From NCBI GenBank assembly GCA_947034885.2, contig OX344749.2, positions 8,819,501 through 8,883,500 on the forward strand: a stretch of DNA of 64,000 nucleotides. Reading direction: 5' to 3'. Position numbers and translations under genes: made by a program. Numbering within the stretch: the stretch's first letter is position 1; every line of letters begins with the position of its first letter. A model generated the notes under the pieces. It was not told the DNA's origin and searched no databases. It saw only the letters and a program-made list of their open reading frames with translations. Shown here piece by piece: positions 12,076-23,714 of the stretch. The stretch comes from Thuidium tamariscinum (taxonomy: Eukaryota > Streptophyta > Bryopsida > Hypnales > Thuidiaceae).

Positions 12076-12236
12076 ATACTTACCTGGGCGGGGTCGATCC
12101 ATTATCCTGGAGGTGGATGGCCTAGGGGAGCCTGCCCCATTGCACTTCGGGCCGGGTGACTGTAGTATCTTCCCACGGGAGGCATACACGTCATAATTTG
12201 TGGCAGCGGGGGCTCGCGTTCGCGCGGCCCCCACCC
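12076..12236 (+). ncRNA. U1 spliceosomal snRNA gene
   Basis: The canonical 5' end ATACTTACCTGGG, stem-loop II loop CCATTGCACTT, Sm site ATAATTTGTGG (about 12193-12203) and terminal stem-loop with GCGTTCGCGC are all present at full length (161). Loop I is ATCCTGGAGG, unlike the usual U1-70K binding loop ATCAYGAAGG, and this change is shared with the 23715 copy. With its promoter (from about 12005) it is nearly identical to 23645-23875, so one is a recent duplicate of the other. Confidence 0.92.
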
Positions 12237-12567
12237 AAATCAAAACCCAAAACAGAATTTTTAATGTGGAGTTTCGGAGAAAACAAGTTCCTCATCTACA
12301 GGCATAATATCATTGCTTGTGTTTCAGCGCGTTAAATGGTGTTACTGAAAATCATGCAGTGGCTCGGTGGACGGTTGCACAACTTCGAATCCGAACTAGC
12401 CGGCCGAGCATTTGTATGGTGAACAAGTAATAGTCTCCTTTGATGCATGAATTAATTACTCTGACAGATTAGCAGATCGCAATGCTAGGTACCCCATTGA
12501 CTTCAGGATCGACCGAAAATACAGGTCATGTCACCGCCTCACAAAATATATTTTGGGAAGGTCTTTA

Positions 12568-12698
12568 GAGCATCCCCATGCCTGCTCTTCAAAGCAACAC
12601 TTCAAACATTTTGGACCACTGATCTTCCTTGTCAGAGAAAGATCAGTGGTCCAGAATGTTTGAAGTGTGGCATTTGAAGAGCAGGCATGAGGATGCTC
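12568..12698. mobile_element. Tourist-like hairpin MITE with TTA target duplication
   Basis: Two arms of about 60 bp pair almost perfectly around a loop near 12626-12637. Ends GAGCATCC/GGATGCTC are flanked by TTA on both sides (12565-12567, 12699-12701), the pattern of PIF/Harbinger Tourist-like elements. It lies between the 12076 U1 and the 13018 U5 pseudogene. A long near-perfect hairpin could also be processed into small RNA. Confidence 0.75.
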
Positions 12699-12934
12699 TT
12701 AGTGAAGTTGGAGGTAGTTCAAATTTCGAGTTTTGCATCGGCCTGCAATGCAATGGACTACATATTCTCAAGGGGATGGAGTGTGCAAGGTGTGACGGAT
12801 AGAGTTACGCCACAGGGAGAAACATATGCAGGTGAGAGACCAGCAGCCATAGCAATTGGGGGTCACGCTCATGATCGAGCGGTATACGAGATTCGGGCTG
12901 CCTGAGAATACATGGAGTATAGCTAGCTCCGCTG

Positions 12935-13141
12935 AGCCCATACGTGTTGCTGCACTCAGTCACACTCTACCTGTATGAAGCATATCCAGCATGCTCTTCA
13001 ACTCGGAAACCGTCTCTCGGCCGGGTGCTCAGGCCATTGCCAACTACGCTTCGGCCTGTTTTTAATGAGTATCTAACGCTGGTTACACTCGCTGGCATAT
13101 CCCATTTTCTAGGCATGCCTCTCTCGATCGGGGTTCATCAC
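12935..13141 (+). pseudogene. U5 pseudogene (copy 4) with decayed promoter
   Basis: The promoter relic AGCCCATACGT (12935) and TATGA (12974) precede a U5-like sequence starting near 13018. The start-site distance is about 8-10 bp longer than in the other copies. CCGGGTGCTCAG is recognisable, but loop I has become CTTCGGCCTGTTTTTAATGAG-like and the Sm region reads CCCATTTTCTAGG. Upstream DNA (12745-12930) aligns with 10229-10380, so the whole block is a cassette copy. It is not expected to give functional U5. Confidence 0.75.
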
Positions 13142-13521
13142 TCAAATCACAAAACAGGACGGATGGGTGTAGTGAGCATTCTGGAAAAGAAAGAGTGGTT
13201 GAGTGGCACTGGACAGACTCGGCGTGATTCCCAACCCGGACTTGGTGAATTTTGGGTTATGTCTGCACTCTGACCTGACCTCCATTTTGCAGCATTTGCA
13301 GCAGGCCTAGCTTCCGCACGAATGAACAACGATCACGCAATGTCCCATGAGCATGTCGTGTTGTGTTTGTGACTTGAAAAGAGACTCCAAGATGCCATTG
13401 AGTCTCCAGCAGTTATTCAGGTGTCAAAGCGTTTTGACATGAAAGCAAGGTCCCTGACCACAATCTTGACTATAGATTTCCAGTTTGATTTCACGCTAAC
13501 CAACATTTATTTGATATTGTA
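13142..13521. other. Spacer after the U5 pseudogene at 13018
   Basis: I see no gene, RNA or clear repeat in this stretch. Confidence 0.4.
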
Positions 13522-13523
13522 TA

Positions 13524-14589
13524 AGGTAGGTACACCCAAAAGCGCCATGTTCTTAAAAGCGCCATCTACAGTGCACATACATTTCCGAAATCAGTCATGT
13601 TCACAGACTGTAGATGGTGCTTTCAGGAACAGACTTTGACTGTTAACCGCTAACTTATATAGTCGATCTAAAATTTCAGGCCCATATCTGAATGGGCAGT
13701 TAAATTCCTGTGCCCATTTTATAAAAAAATTTGGGCAGTTTTAAGAATTAACTATTGAAAACTTTCATTTTTCACTGAAAAAAGTACATATTTGATTATT
13801 GAGAGGTCTTCAAAGGCATACATGTACTATAAGTGAAGTGTAAAGCTTGCCAATTTTACTTCATTTCCTAGCTTTATACAATTTCACTTAATTTGAGATC
13901 TAAAAAATTGTACATATCCATTTGTTTTGAGAATGGTCCCAATGGAAAGAGGAAAGTGTTTTCATGATATTCACCATTGAAAATTTAAACATACAACTAT
14001 TTACTTGGAGTTATTTGCAATTTCAACTTATAAAAATAATTGCATTTCAACAATTGCAAGGTGGATTGTGTAATGAATTTAATAACTTTTCATGTGAAAT
14101 TAAGTTTTTTTGAAGTGCATTTTAGTGTGCTAACACTTTTTGTAGTTGTTCATGTCACCTCAAATCCCCAAAAGCATTTATATGCAAATTTGAGAAACAT
14201 CGTGGGAAAAGGCAGCATACTAAATATAGAAAATGTACTCTTCTCTCGTTATAATCTCACAACTCCAATGTAGTTTTATGCTCAAAATTTGTGTACTTAC
14301 TAATAAACAAGCTCTTTAAACATCTATGCGGTTAGATTTTGAAAAAAAATCAATTTGCTTCACTAGGGATGACTACAAGTCCATACACTTTATTCATAGT
14401 CAAAACACACTTGAAAAGGCTTGGGCATTTAGGGGTTAATAACTTTTGCATATGGTATCCAAATCCTGTTTTCTTTGGTGCGTTGGAACATGCTTTCACT
14501 TGCCAACAAGACTACATAAAAATTTGAACTAATTAATAGCAGGAACTAGGCTCAGTATGCATAAGCAGCGCTTTTGGGTGTACCTACCT
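13524..14589 (+). mobile_element. TA-MITE family copy 1 (interrupted)
   Basis: Terminal inverted repeats AGGTAGGTACACCC/GGGTGTACCTACCT are flanked by TA on both sides. Without the 789-bp nested element and one TTAA copy its length is 273, the same as the copies at 52450 and 56439. The left part folds through GCGCCATCTACAG and its inverse. TA duplication suggests Tc1/mariner-type mobilisation (inference). No coding capacity. Confidence 0.9.
13647..14435. mobile_element. TTAA-flanked (piggyBac-like) element nested in TA-MITE copy 1
   Basis: The 789-bp insert is flanked by TTAA (13643-13646, 14436-14439), and removing it with one TTAA restores the host MITE exactly as in the uninterrupted copies. 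Its ends CCGCTAA/TTAGGGG are short imperfect inverted repeats. No transposase frame is seen. TTAA target choice with exact duplication fits piggyBac-type transposition. Confidence 0.82.
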
Positions 14590-15012
14590 TACAGTACTCA
14601 AAAGCCGAAGAGAATTATTGCATGAATTTATCGGTTGTAACCACTAAAAGCAGTCTGTGCTTTTGCCAGAAATTTGCCATGCTATCACTGCTATGGCATG
14701 TGATTTCTTAATCTCTTTTGAGAGGTTACTTCAATTTTTATAAAGATTTGAGAGTTTGCATGCCCAGCTTAATGTGCTGCATAATACATGTTGCTTTCAT
14801 ACAGCTTTTGAAGGTCGCTTTGCTTCTGAATGCCAAAAGCCGTGAGTCTTGATGTGAAAGAAGTTCTACAAAGCTTTGGAATTCAGTATGCATAAGGGAG
14901 GAGGCTCAGAAACCGCTCATTTAAGAGCTGATCGCCCTTTTTCATGTATTTTTTTTTATGCAAATATTTTGAATTTATTTTTTTTGTCAAAGAAAAATAT
15001 TCTAGGAATCTA

Positions 15013-15128
15013 ACACAAGTTGTTTCATATTTTTTTGAATCATTATTAAATTAGTTATGAATTTTCAAACACACAAGTTGTTTCATATTTTTTTGAAGCA
15101 TTATTGAATTAGTTATGAATTTTCAAAC
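15013..15128. repeat. Tandem duplication, two 58-bp units
   Basis: Units 15013-15070 and 15071-15128 differ at about two positions. A related single unit, followed by the same GCATAGGGCTCT, is found near 33100-33185. Confidence 0.85.
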
Positions 15129-18100
15129 ACAGTCTAGCATAGGGCTCTGTTTGTGATCAGTAGGCCTCACAAACTCATACATGCATAGTTTGGAAATAAA
15201 TCTGGCTTTGTTGAAGAACTAGCATTGCAACGTGGAAAAAGTAATCAAGGTGGTTTCTAAATGCGTTCCTTCCTAAATGCTTGAATTAATCATTATTTTA
15301 GATTTTGTAACACTTGTAAGAAGGGAGTTGAACAACCAAGTCTTATTTTATTCACTTAGTTGGGAATGAAGCCACTATGACTCTGAAACCATCCATTGAA
15401 GAAGGAAAAAACAAACTTTTATCATGCTCCAATGTAATTGGAAATTCATTTACCCACAATCAAGTTCCATTTCACAACCTCCTACTGGATGGTTGCAAAA
15501 GCCTGGGCGATTTCAGAGCCTATAAAAGAACTCTAGAAATCATCAAAGGGACATCTTCTATTGTTGAAATTTCAAACTTGATACAATTGGATCACTAGGA
15601 TGCTACATAACATATAAAAGAATACAAATTCTTATAAATGAATCATTTTACATCATGTGAATTGCAAGATATTCTATTATATTATCATTTTGAGTAATAG
15701 TTGTAATTAAAGTTATTATTACAATTTCTTTATTTTAAATCTTAAAAGACTATGGAGCCCACTCAGGGTTTCATAAGAACTCATAGAAGCTCTATTGACT
15801 TTGCATTTTAGATATTGTGAGAAATTTTCAGAAAAGCTTCTACACACAAAGCTTAATTGCACATCATCCTCATCAATGTTGCAAAAGTTATAAGTTTTTG
15901 TTTTTTCAAATTCAATGTCAAAGTGAGTACTAGCTTAAAATATGTTCTAAGAATAGATAAATAAATTTTATTTGGTTGTAAACATCATTACCTACACAAA
16001 TACTTTTGAACAATTTTATTTTAACTGAAAATTTAGAAGTTATGAAAAGTCTCATTTGTAGAAAATGAAGGTAGAAAGTCCCCAATTTCTAAATTTCTAC
16101 CATAGAACTCATCCAAATCCATTTTTTTAAAGAATTTTAGTGCATTAATTCCAACTTCAATAATTTGCCAATTCTTCATTGGTGGATACTTAAGTACTAG
16201 TAGCTAGGTACATAGAATGGTGGTTATAAATTGTTTAATTATAAGATGTTTATGACTATAGTTAAGAACAAGTTTGTAATTTCACAACAAAACCATTTAA
16301 AAAATTCATAGAAATTAGAATTTTAATCAAAGAAACTATAATTTCATTCCACTTAGTTTTGATTTTTGAAACAAACACACACCTCTAAAGAATTGCCCCT
16401 TCCTACTTTTGGTCCCAAGATATTCAAATTGCAAATTAAGGTGGAAATAGACTAATATACCTTATTGTTTTCCCCTAAAAATATTGAAATGAAAAATGCC
16501 ACCTTTAGGTTGGAATTTGATCAATAAAAAATCAAAGATAATCTAGATTTTCTAAAATTGTAAATGAATTACAAAATGCAACTTAGAAGAATGATTAAAT
16601 GATGATTCTTTAACAATAGTTGTAAAATATAATCCATAGATCATATGCATATGTTTATATTAAATTGATACACAAATTGATATTTTTCAATGATATTTGA
16701 AGACAAATATTACAAATTCCTTCTAAAATTGAATATAGATTGAATATTTTTCTTAATTTTTACACAATTTTTTTCCTTCTAAATTCAAAATGTTAAGTAT
16801 AATTATAGTGATTTTTGAATATTTCATTTTTATTTTTTATTCAAGACACTTTTGAAAGAACCTTTTTGAACCGAAAAAGTTTAAGAAAAAATTAGACTTA
16901 TGAATACTCCTTGAACTATAGAATACTTACAAAGCAAATCTTTAGAATCTATACAATAAGAATATTAATCCTTAAATTTTTGGGCCATTATTGAGATATT
17001 ATAGATCTTGATTTTGTAAGTTACAAAGAGTTGAAGATTGATGAAAGTAAAATGAGTCATTTGTAGGCAAAATTAATTGTAAGATCTTGTATGAAGTTAA
17101 GTCCTTACCATCCCTACAAAGTTTTTTTCAATCCAAGTCATAAATTACAGGATTATAACATAGAAGTGAAAGAAATTACAAGAAAATCTATATTTTGTTG
17201 TAGTTGAAATTGTGGTTTGAGCATCTCTTCTAGGGCCACAACATTTTAGAAATTTAGCATTCTATATTCATTTTGAAGGTAACCAAATTTCACATGCATG
17301 GACACGAGTTTTGTAATTTTAGGACCAAAAATAAGTGAGAGAATGGTCTTGCAATAGTGACAACATTGTTGTTATATTTCAATAATTATAAGGTAAATGG
17401 AAGATTTTACACAAATTTGGATTGAAATTCAAGATCAACCATAGTAGAGTAAAAGAACACAAGAAAAAAGAAAAAAGAAAGGAAAATTTTCTCTTAAGCA
17501 ATAGCTCAAATTCAAGAGCAAGATGTGTATTCTAGTGGTTAATACTAGACACTAACAAGGAAGAGGTAAGAAAATACATACCTTCACCTTTTTGGCTAGA
17601 TTTCCCTTTCCAATGATTCTTTGAGTCTTTATCCAAAACCTACTACACTTTAAAAATTCAATAGTGAATCTTCATCTAAATTTGAATATATATAGCCTTA
17701 TAGCTAACTTTCTTCTCTTTAAAATGAGATCAAGTGAAAGGAACTTTTTACATTCTTAAATCTAGAATTGGCCATTTAAGAAATAAATCAACTTATTTCG
17801 GGTCATAAAAAAATAAAAGGATCAAAGAAATAATACAAGAATCTTAAAAAATTTGATGAATAAAAATTGTATTTTCACATACTTGACATGTGCTTGTGTC
17901 CATCCATTGTTCAAAATTTGAACACTTAGTCTTTTAATGGTTAATAACCTACATTTTGAAGTTTAGAAATATTGATCTTGCAATTAGGGACATATATTTG
18001 AACAAGATGAGTAATAGATCCTACAATTGAGTTTATCAAAAAAATATTTAAAAAATCAAGATTTTAGACTTGTTTTGGTGAGGAGTATCTTGAATCAATT

Positions 18101-19559
18101 TTAGGTGTGCAAAGCATTTGGTTTTAATGTAGGATAGAGTTTTTCTTTGCACATACTCAAACCTTATGCTTTCTCCCCAACTTTCTCATATTGATCTTTG
18201 GACTTTTATTAACACTAAAAAAATGTGTCTCTCACTACATATTTGATATTCAAAATCCTTTTCTCAATGCTTTTATATTGTCACTCTTTGAAAATGAAGA
18301 TTTTGAACCTATCTCTTAAAAATGAAATCATAAGTCTTCTTTGAGTCAAATGAATTTTTGGTATTTTTATAAAAATTTGAAACCACCATGAAATTTTGCT
18401 TTAAAAAAATAAAACAAATTAATAATAAATATAGTGTAAAAAATATGCATAGAATTTTTGAAATTATTTCTACAAATGTTAAATATGATATAGGACATTA
18501 TATAATGTACCAAAGTTTTGTAATATTCTATAATAAAAAAATCAATAGATTATGGTTATTGGTCTGTGGTTATTGGTCCAAAGTTCCAATTGCAATAAAA
18601 AATTCCTTTTTAGGAACTTTTCACATTTTCAAATTGGAGTAGAAACTAATCTTGATATACTTCATTTCATTAGTTCTCCTCAAATTCATGAAAGATCACT
18701 TTCAAATGGTTAGAATTCTAATCAAGACTAAAAAGCTATATATTGCCAAATTTAATAAAAAATATCATATTAATAATATTATATAAAAAACTTGATATAA
18801 GGTTAGCATGCTTTTTTCTATCAATCATCCAATGATGCCACCTACAAGATGTTTTCATTTCCATACTTCAACACTCCTTTAGCATGAAGATCATACACTC
18901 ATCGAAGTGAACTTTAAAAAATAATGGAAAAGTTATTTTTTGCTATAATAGCTTTAATCTAAATGATAATAACATTTGTCAAACTTTGCAATCTTTATAA
19001 AATGTATGAGCTTCCAAACAAATTCTTTGAGGTACCTAAGCATTGAATTCATTGAGTAAAAGCCATATTTACTTTGTTCAAAAAATATATCTCACAAGAA
19101 ATTATTCATTGAATACTATCACTAAAGTTGTACACACATCTTCATACCATTGTATACTTAGATAATGGTCCTCCCATGTTAAGAAGGTATAATTTCTTTC
19201 TAAATGTCTAAGGGACTTATTAGTTGATGCAAAGATTGGAAGTTGTTGAGGAACTAGCCAAGAATCGAGTCCTCTTTTCAAAGATGCGAAAGGACCAATA
19301 ACAAAGTTATTATATCTCCAAAGTAGTGAACCAATGTTTAAGGAGAATTGCTAGCTGGTGGAATTGGAGAAAAAATTGGTTGAAATTTGAAAACTTTGGA
19401 AAAAAATTGGTAAAGAAATCTATAAATTTTCTATTTAGAGTAAAAACTACTGGAAAAAACCAGGCTCGATTCTTGAAAAAAAGGTTCAAAATGAGAATTA
19501 AAGAAAAATAGCTGATAAAACTCAAAAAAATATCCCGAAAGCTGTACTGAACCCAGTCG
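15129..19559. other. AT-rich spacer, no gene recognised
   Basis: The sequence is strongly AT-rich with poly-A/T runs. Open frames such as 18388-18642 are short and built of AT-rich codons. I see no domain, RNA gene or intact transposon. Confidence 0.5.
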
Positions 19560-21250
19560 TTGGAAATCAATTTACCCAGTTCTCACGGAGGGCCTCATTA
19601 TTTAATTCCACCACGCGGATACGCAACAACAATAGTTTATGCAAACCGCGTCCGCCCTCATAACCGCGTCGTTTCTGGCAGCCCCGGCCGTTCACCTTTT
19701 CCGTCGCGAAGACGGCGAACGACGATTTACGGACGACCGCGGACGGGCGACCGCGGCACAGGTCATCCATCTGTACCTGTACAAGAAGCCCTATAGGCTT
19801 CAGTCTCGTTTCGTCTCCAGAGATTTGCAATTGGGGCGCCTTTGTCAATTCTTGCTTGCGAGCGTCCAGTGCGGTACGCCGTTGCTTCCAGTCAACTTAT
19901 ATGTGTCTCGTGTTCATCTCCTCGGTAGTCCGTCAATTGTGAACTTTTCTTCTTGCATTGCAAACTCTTTCCTCAATGGGTGGTTAGGATTTCCAGTCAT
20001 ATACGTGTTGGATTGATTGAAACCTGTTCTAGGGTGATGCTTTAGTCATATACGTGTTGGAGTTGGGTTTCCAAAGCGCGGCCTGTCTTTGTTGATTTGA
20101 CCTTGCCGTTGTTGTGGTGCTTTCCGAGTCCTGCTTTGGTTTCGCTGACCTTTTCGGTGGTCTTGCATTGACAGTCTTGTATTGACAGGGTCGCCAGAGT
20201 TCCCCTTTTTTTTGGTTCGTTTTGGCAATCGGAAGCGGGTGCCGTTGTTGCTCTTGAGATGCCCCTCTCGTTTCGTGCTTCGTGGAACTCTGAGGCGTTC
20301 CATGACTGCAACACCTTCACATTACTTGTCGTGAGGAGGAGTTACGACAGTATCGACTGGTGGGAGGATCGGGAGGAGAGCAGCCAGAACTGGAGTTCCT
20401 GTGGCTGCCGAAGCTCTGATCCTCTGTAGCAGTGAAGAACGTGCCTTCGCAATGGCACAGATCAGGTCGTTGATGGAGCTGGCGGATCTGGGGTTTGTGA
20501 TCGCGTTCCGCTTCTATGGGCGCTACCCAGAGACTGGGCGCACGTTTTACCACCCTCCGTCGTGTGAGAGCGATCGCAGCCCTACCGAAGTTCCCACGAC
20601 GGATACACATCCTGCTGGCAGAAGATTGTCGCCCGCGAGACGCCCGGGGTTGGCGGTGGCAACTTCTCTGATGATGCCAAGTTTTTCAGCCACAAGTTTG
20701 TCGGTTCTTTTCTCCAGTGGAACTCAAGAGGATTTGGGTCAGCTCCCTTTTACTTGATCTGTTTTATCAATACAACACAGCTTTGCCGTTCTCTTTAGTA
20801 ACCAATGGCCAGAGCCAGACAATGTTCCAAGTAAAACAATACCCAGAGCATTTTGTAGCAATGTCATCACTCACACTTGTTGTGAGGCTGTGCTCGGCAA
20901 GAACATGTGAGCGTTCGTAAGACTTAGTTTAGGATTGATTGATAGTGATGCTTTGTTAACTTTTTATTATAATGTCGTATCCGCTTGCTATGGTTAACAT
21001 ATTATTGACATCACTGCTTTGTGTTTTCTTTTTGCTGCTTCAGACGGAGTGCTTCCATCACCCGCGCCTCAGAACGTAGGGGCTCACTGACGTGCTCGCC
21101 GTCAGCCTTAGGAGCATCCATTTTTGCTGTTCTTCTCGTCAAAGAGCAATTGAAGTTTAGGAAATTGTAACTGTCGGAGACACCATCCGGCGTTTACGCA
21201 GATTTCTGTTTTATCATTTGCCGGAAAACTGGAAAAGAAAAGAAGAAAAG
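19560..21250. other. GC-richer island, possible unrecognised gene or pseudogene
   Basis: Composition changes sharply from the AT-rich flanks. An open frame of 125 codons at 19639-20016 (+) and others at 20401-20757 (+) overlap frames on the other strand, and none shows a domain I know. In a second + frame, about 20560-20760 reads as plausible protein (for example CWQKIVARETPGVGGGNF). A direct repeat AGTCATATACGTGTTGGA occurs at about 19995 and 20044. This could be a transcribed gene with introns, a decayed gene or a non-coding RNA locus. I assign no function. Confidence 0.35.
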
Positions 21251-22697
21251 AGAAAAAAAAGTCTCAAGCCGCAGACAAAATTGAACAAAACCCTTGACTC
21301 AAACTCGGGACATTACAGAAGACGATAAGCACCCTTACTCCCGCAGCAATAATCTCAGGGGCGTGTGTATCCTTTAATTCAGTATGCGTAGAGATAGATC
21401 AACGAACAGTCATCCGTGTTTTTCTGAAGGACCGGGGGACCAACTTCAGTCTTAAGTTTTATAAGCAGCTTCGAGTAGGTCAGATGAGGACTTCCGTTTC
21501 TTGATGTCATTTCTTTATTGACCAGAGCATGCAGTGTCTTTTTCACGGATGTTTGTGTGATTGACTTTGGTCCCGTTTGAACTGTATCTTCCACGAAATG
21601 CCCAATTGAATATGGCATTTTCCAACCATGAATCCTGGGTCCTTCAAAACTATGGTATTTTATCACGCTTTTTTTTCCGACTATCTCTTCTCAATAATTT
21701 ATTGTCTTCAATTATACGGAAAGCTTTGTCAGTGTTAGAAGCATCGTCTTGTCTCTGATTGGGAATGTTGAAAAGACCTGAAAGGCACTGTACAGTAATG
21801 TGCAAAGTGAATTCCATGGTTCCAAGAATGATTGTTGCCAGAGTGCACATCATCAGTATTCATTCAATCATGCTTGAACTCCTCGCCATTGTTCTAGACT
21901 TGTGCTATCCTGATTCTTCTATCTCCACCATTCTCTTCATTTCAATCTAGCCTGTAATCAATTATGGAGTCAATTCTACACGCGAGTGTCAAAACATTCT
22001 TGAGTTTCCCTTCAGACTATACTCAGATGAATGTATTTGTGCACAAAGAAAGCTATATTGTACAAAAAGATATGTTCTTTGTTCTTTCAAGGTATATTCA
22101 GTCTATCCTAGCAGTTCAATTGATTGTTCTTAAATCCTCCCCAAAATTGTTGTCACTTCTATCTACACTTCTCTCCCTTGTTGTAATGGATATGCACAAG
22201 CTTGCGCATGATTTCTTCCCACAAAGATGGTCTTCGACAGTACGAAGCTTTTAAATAAATCGGAAATCATCTTTGCCAGGGTAACTAGAAAAGGTTTAGG
22301 TACTATATGTTTGTGCTGAAACAAGTTAGAATTCTGAATCTTAATTTTTCCAATTTAGCAATCACTTTCTCATATATCAATCACATTGAAATACCGATGA
22401 GCCCTGGAACCTCATCAGAATTACCACTGGGTTTTCGAGCCTCTGCCATTTCGCTCATTTACACTTGAGATCCATGTTTGCTCTGGGGTTTGACTCTAAG
22501 TACGGTATGTGTAGTCTAAAGTACATGTTGTCACAATTACAGAGAAATGATGTTTCAATTCTTAATGTAGCTAATTATCGACATTGCCAGTGCAGCTTTT
22601 AAAGGTGTAGCTTACTTACCACTGTGTTGCTACTGCTGGGCGTCTAGGCCGCCCACACTAGTGAAATGATGGTTAGGGTAAAGCCTCGATGTAACTT
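21251..22697. other. Spacer before the 22773 U5, nothing recognised
   Basis: Several 60-95 codon open frames occur on both strands, mutually overlapping and without recognisable domains. Confidence 0.4.
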
Positions 22698-22742
22698 ACC
22701 CCACATGCCTTGCTGCACGCTGTTACAATCTGTGTGGATAAT
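22698..22742 (+). promoter_or_regulatory. Promoter of the 22773 U5
   Basis: ACCCCACATGC at 22698-22708 is the closest match in the window to the plant USE consensus RTCCCACATCG, and it starts exactly 75 bp before the inferred U5 start. The TATA position carries GGATAATT (about 22736-22743), a weak match. Confidence 0.65.
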
Positions 22743-22772
22743 TTTCTGCGTACTCTCTCACTAGTCGCATCG

Positions 22773-22889
22773 AACCGGGTGCTCAGCACAGAGCGAACTA
22801 TGCTTTCGCCTTTTACTAAAGAATACCGTGCGCTGGGCACACTCTCCGGCATACCTATTTCTTAGACTGTCCCTCGAGGGGCCCATCAA
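22773..22889 (+). ncRNA. U5 spliceosomal snRNA variant (copy 5)
   Basis: Loop I CGCCTTTTACTAAAG is intact, and the 3' hairpin (CCCTCGAGGG) is perfectly paired. Two features are odd. The stem below loop I has a T-to-G change (ATGCTTT against AAAGAAT), and the Sm-like site is ATTTCTTAG in place of CTCTTTTTGG, which may weaken Sm ring assembly. The promoter spacing is kept. It may be expressed but be unstable, or be in early decay. Confidence 0.78.
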
Positions 22890-23646
22890 TGCAAATTGGC
22901 AAACCGGACGAGTCTGGAGTATTACTTGTGAGACTGTAATGGAGACTATCGTGATGATCTAGAAGTGCAAACCGGTTCGAGTTTAGCACAGCGCTCCTCG
23001 AATTTCAGGTTGTCGTCGTTACCTCTTGTGGCACAGCCAAATTCAATCACGGAAGAGATCATGCCGAAATGATGCTGCGGCGGTGGTACCGCTGGTCTGG
23101 TTTACATACCAGCCCCGATTTTGCTGAAAGTGTTGATGATCCTAGAAAGCATATTGATTTCTCCAAATGAAGCCGATTTAATATTGATTCCCACATCGGC
23201 ACTTGCATTGATAATTCTAAAGTTGCTAACAATCACCAGTCTATGTCCTGGTTACATTAATTTCAAGCATTATCAATGACTCATAAACTTCAGATCCTTG
23301 GGGGCCAGTGAATGCCACTTTGTTGAAGAGTGTTAAGAGTTCATCCCCTGAGTACGTTTGCTGCTCATGATTATCTACTCGATTGTGTTTTGACCTTTCA
23401 AATAATTCATCGAGCGGATAACCCAGACTTGATCTCGGTGTAGCCCTTCGATGTGCGAAACAGGCGTGATCTCAGTGTAGTTTGACAAGTGCCTCAGTGC
23501 TCTAGTGGTAGACCATCGTGCTGTTGTATTTGCTGTCACAAGCTTGTAAAGGATTGCTACACAAAGGTATGTTCACAAGAGTTGCGATTTCTGTGTAATA
23601 TGCAAAATGTAGTATTAACAGGGCAGTGATTTCCCTCTGGTGAGAT
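22890..23646. other. Spacer between U5 (22773) and U1 (23715)
   Basis: No gene is seen. A tRNA A-box-like string near 23508-23524 lacks a B box and cloverleaf. Confidence 0.45.
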
Positions 23647-23657
23647 GTCCCATAGCT
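23647..23657 (+). promoter_or_regulatory. USE-like element of the 23715 U1 gene
   Basis: GTCCCATAGCT is 68 bp before the U1 5' end, identical to the element at 12008. Confidence 0.65.
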
Positions 23658-23714
23658 TTAGGAGTCTCAAACGATGGCCCAGCCCTTCAAGTACTCCTGA
23701 TTGCGAGGCAAGAG

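Noticed and set aside
12566..12701. Calling the 12568 hairpin a microRNA gene
   Set aside because: TTA flanks and terminal repeats fit a MITE better; small-RNA data would be needed for a MIR call.
18388..18642. 84-codon frame in AT-rich DNA
   Set aside because: Composition is Lys/Asn/Ile/Phe-rich as expected from AT-rich noncoding DNA, with no domain.
23508..23524. tRNA A-box-like string (CTCTAGTGGTAGACC)
   Set aside because: No B box (GGTTCRA) at the right distance and no cloverleaf can be drawn.
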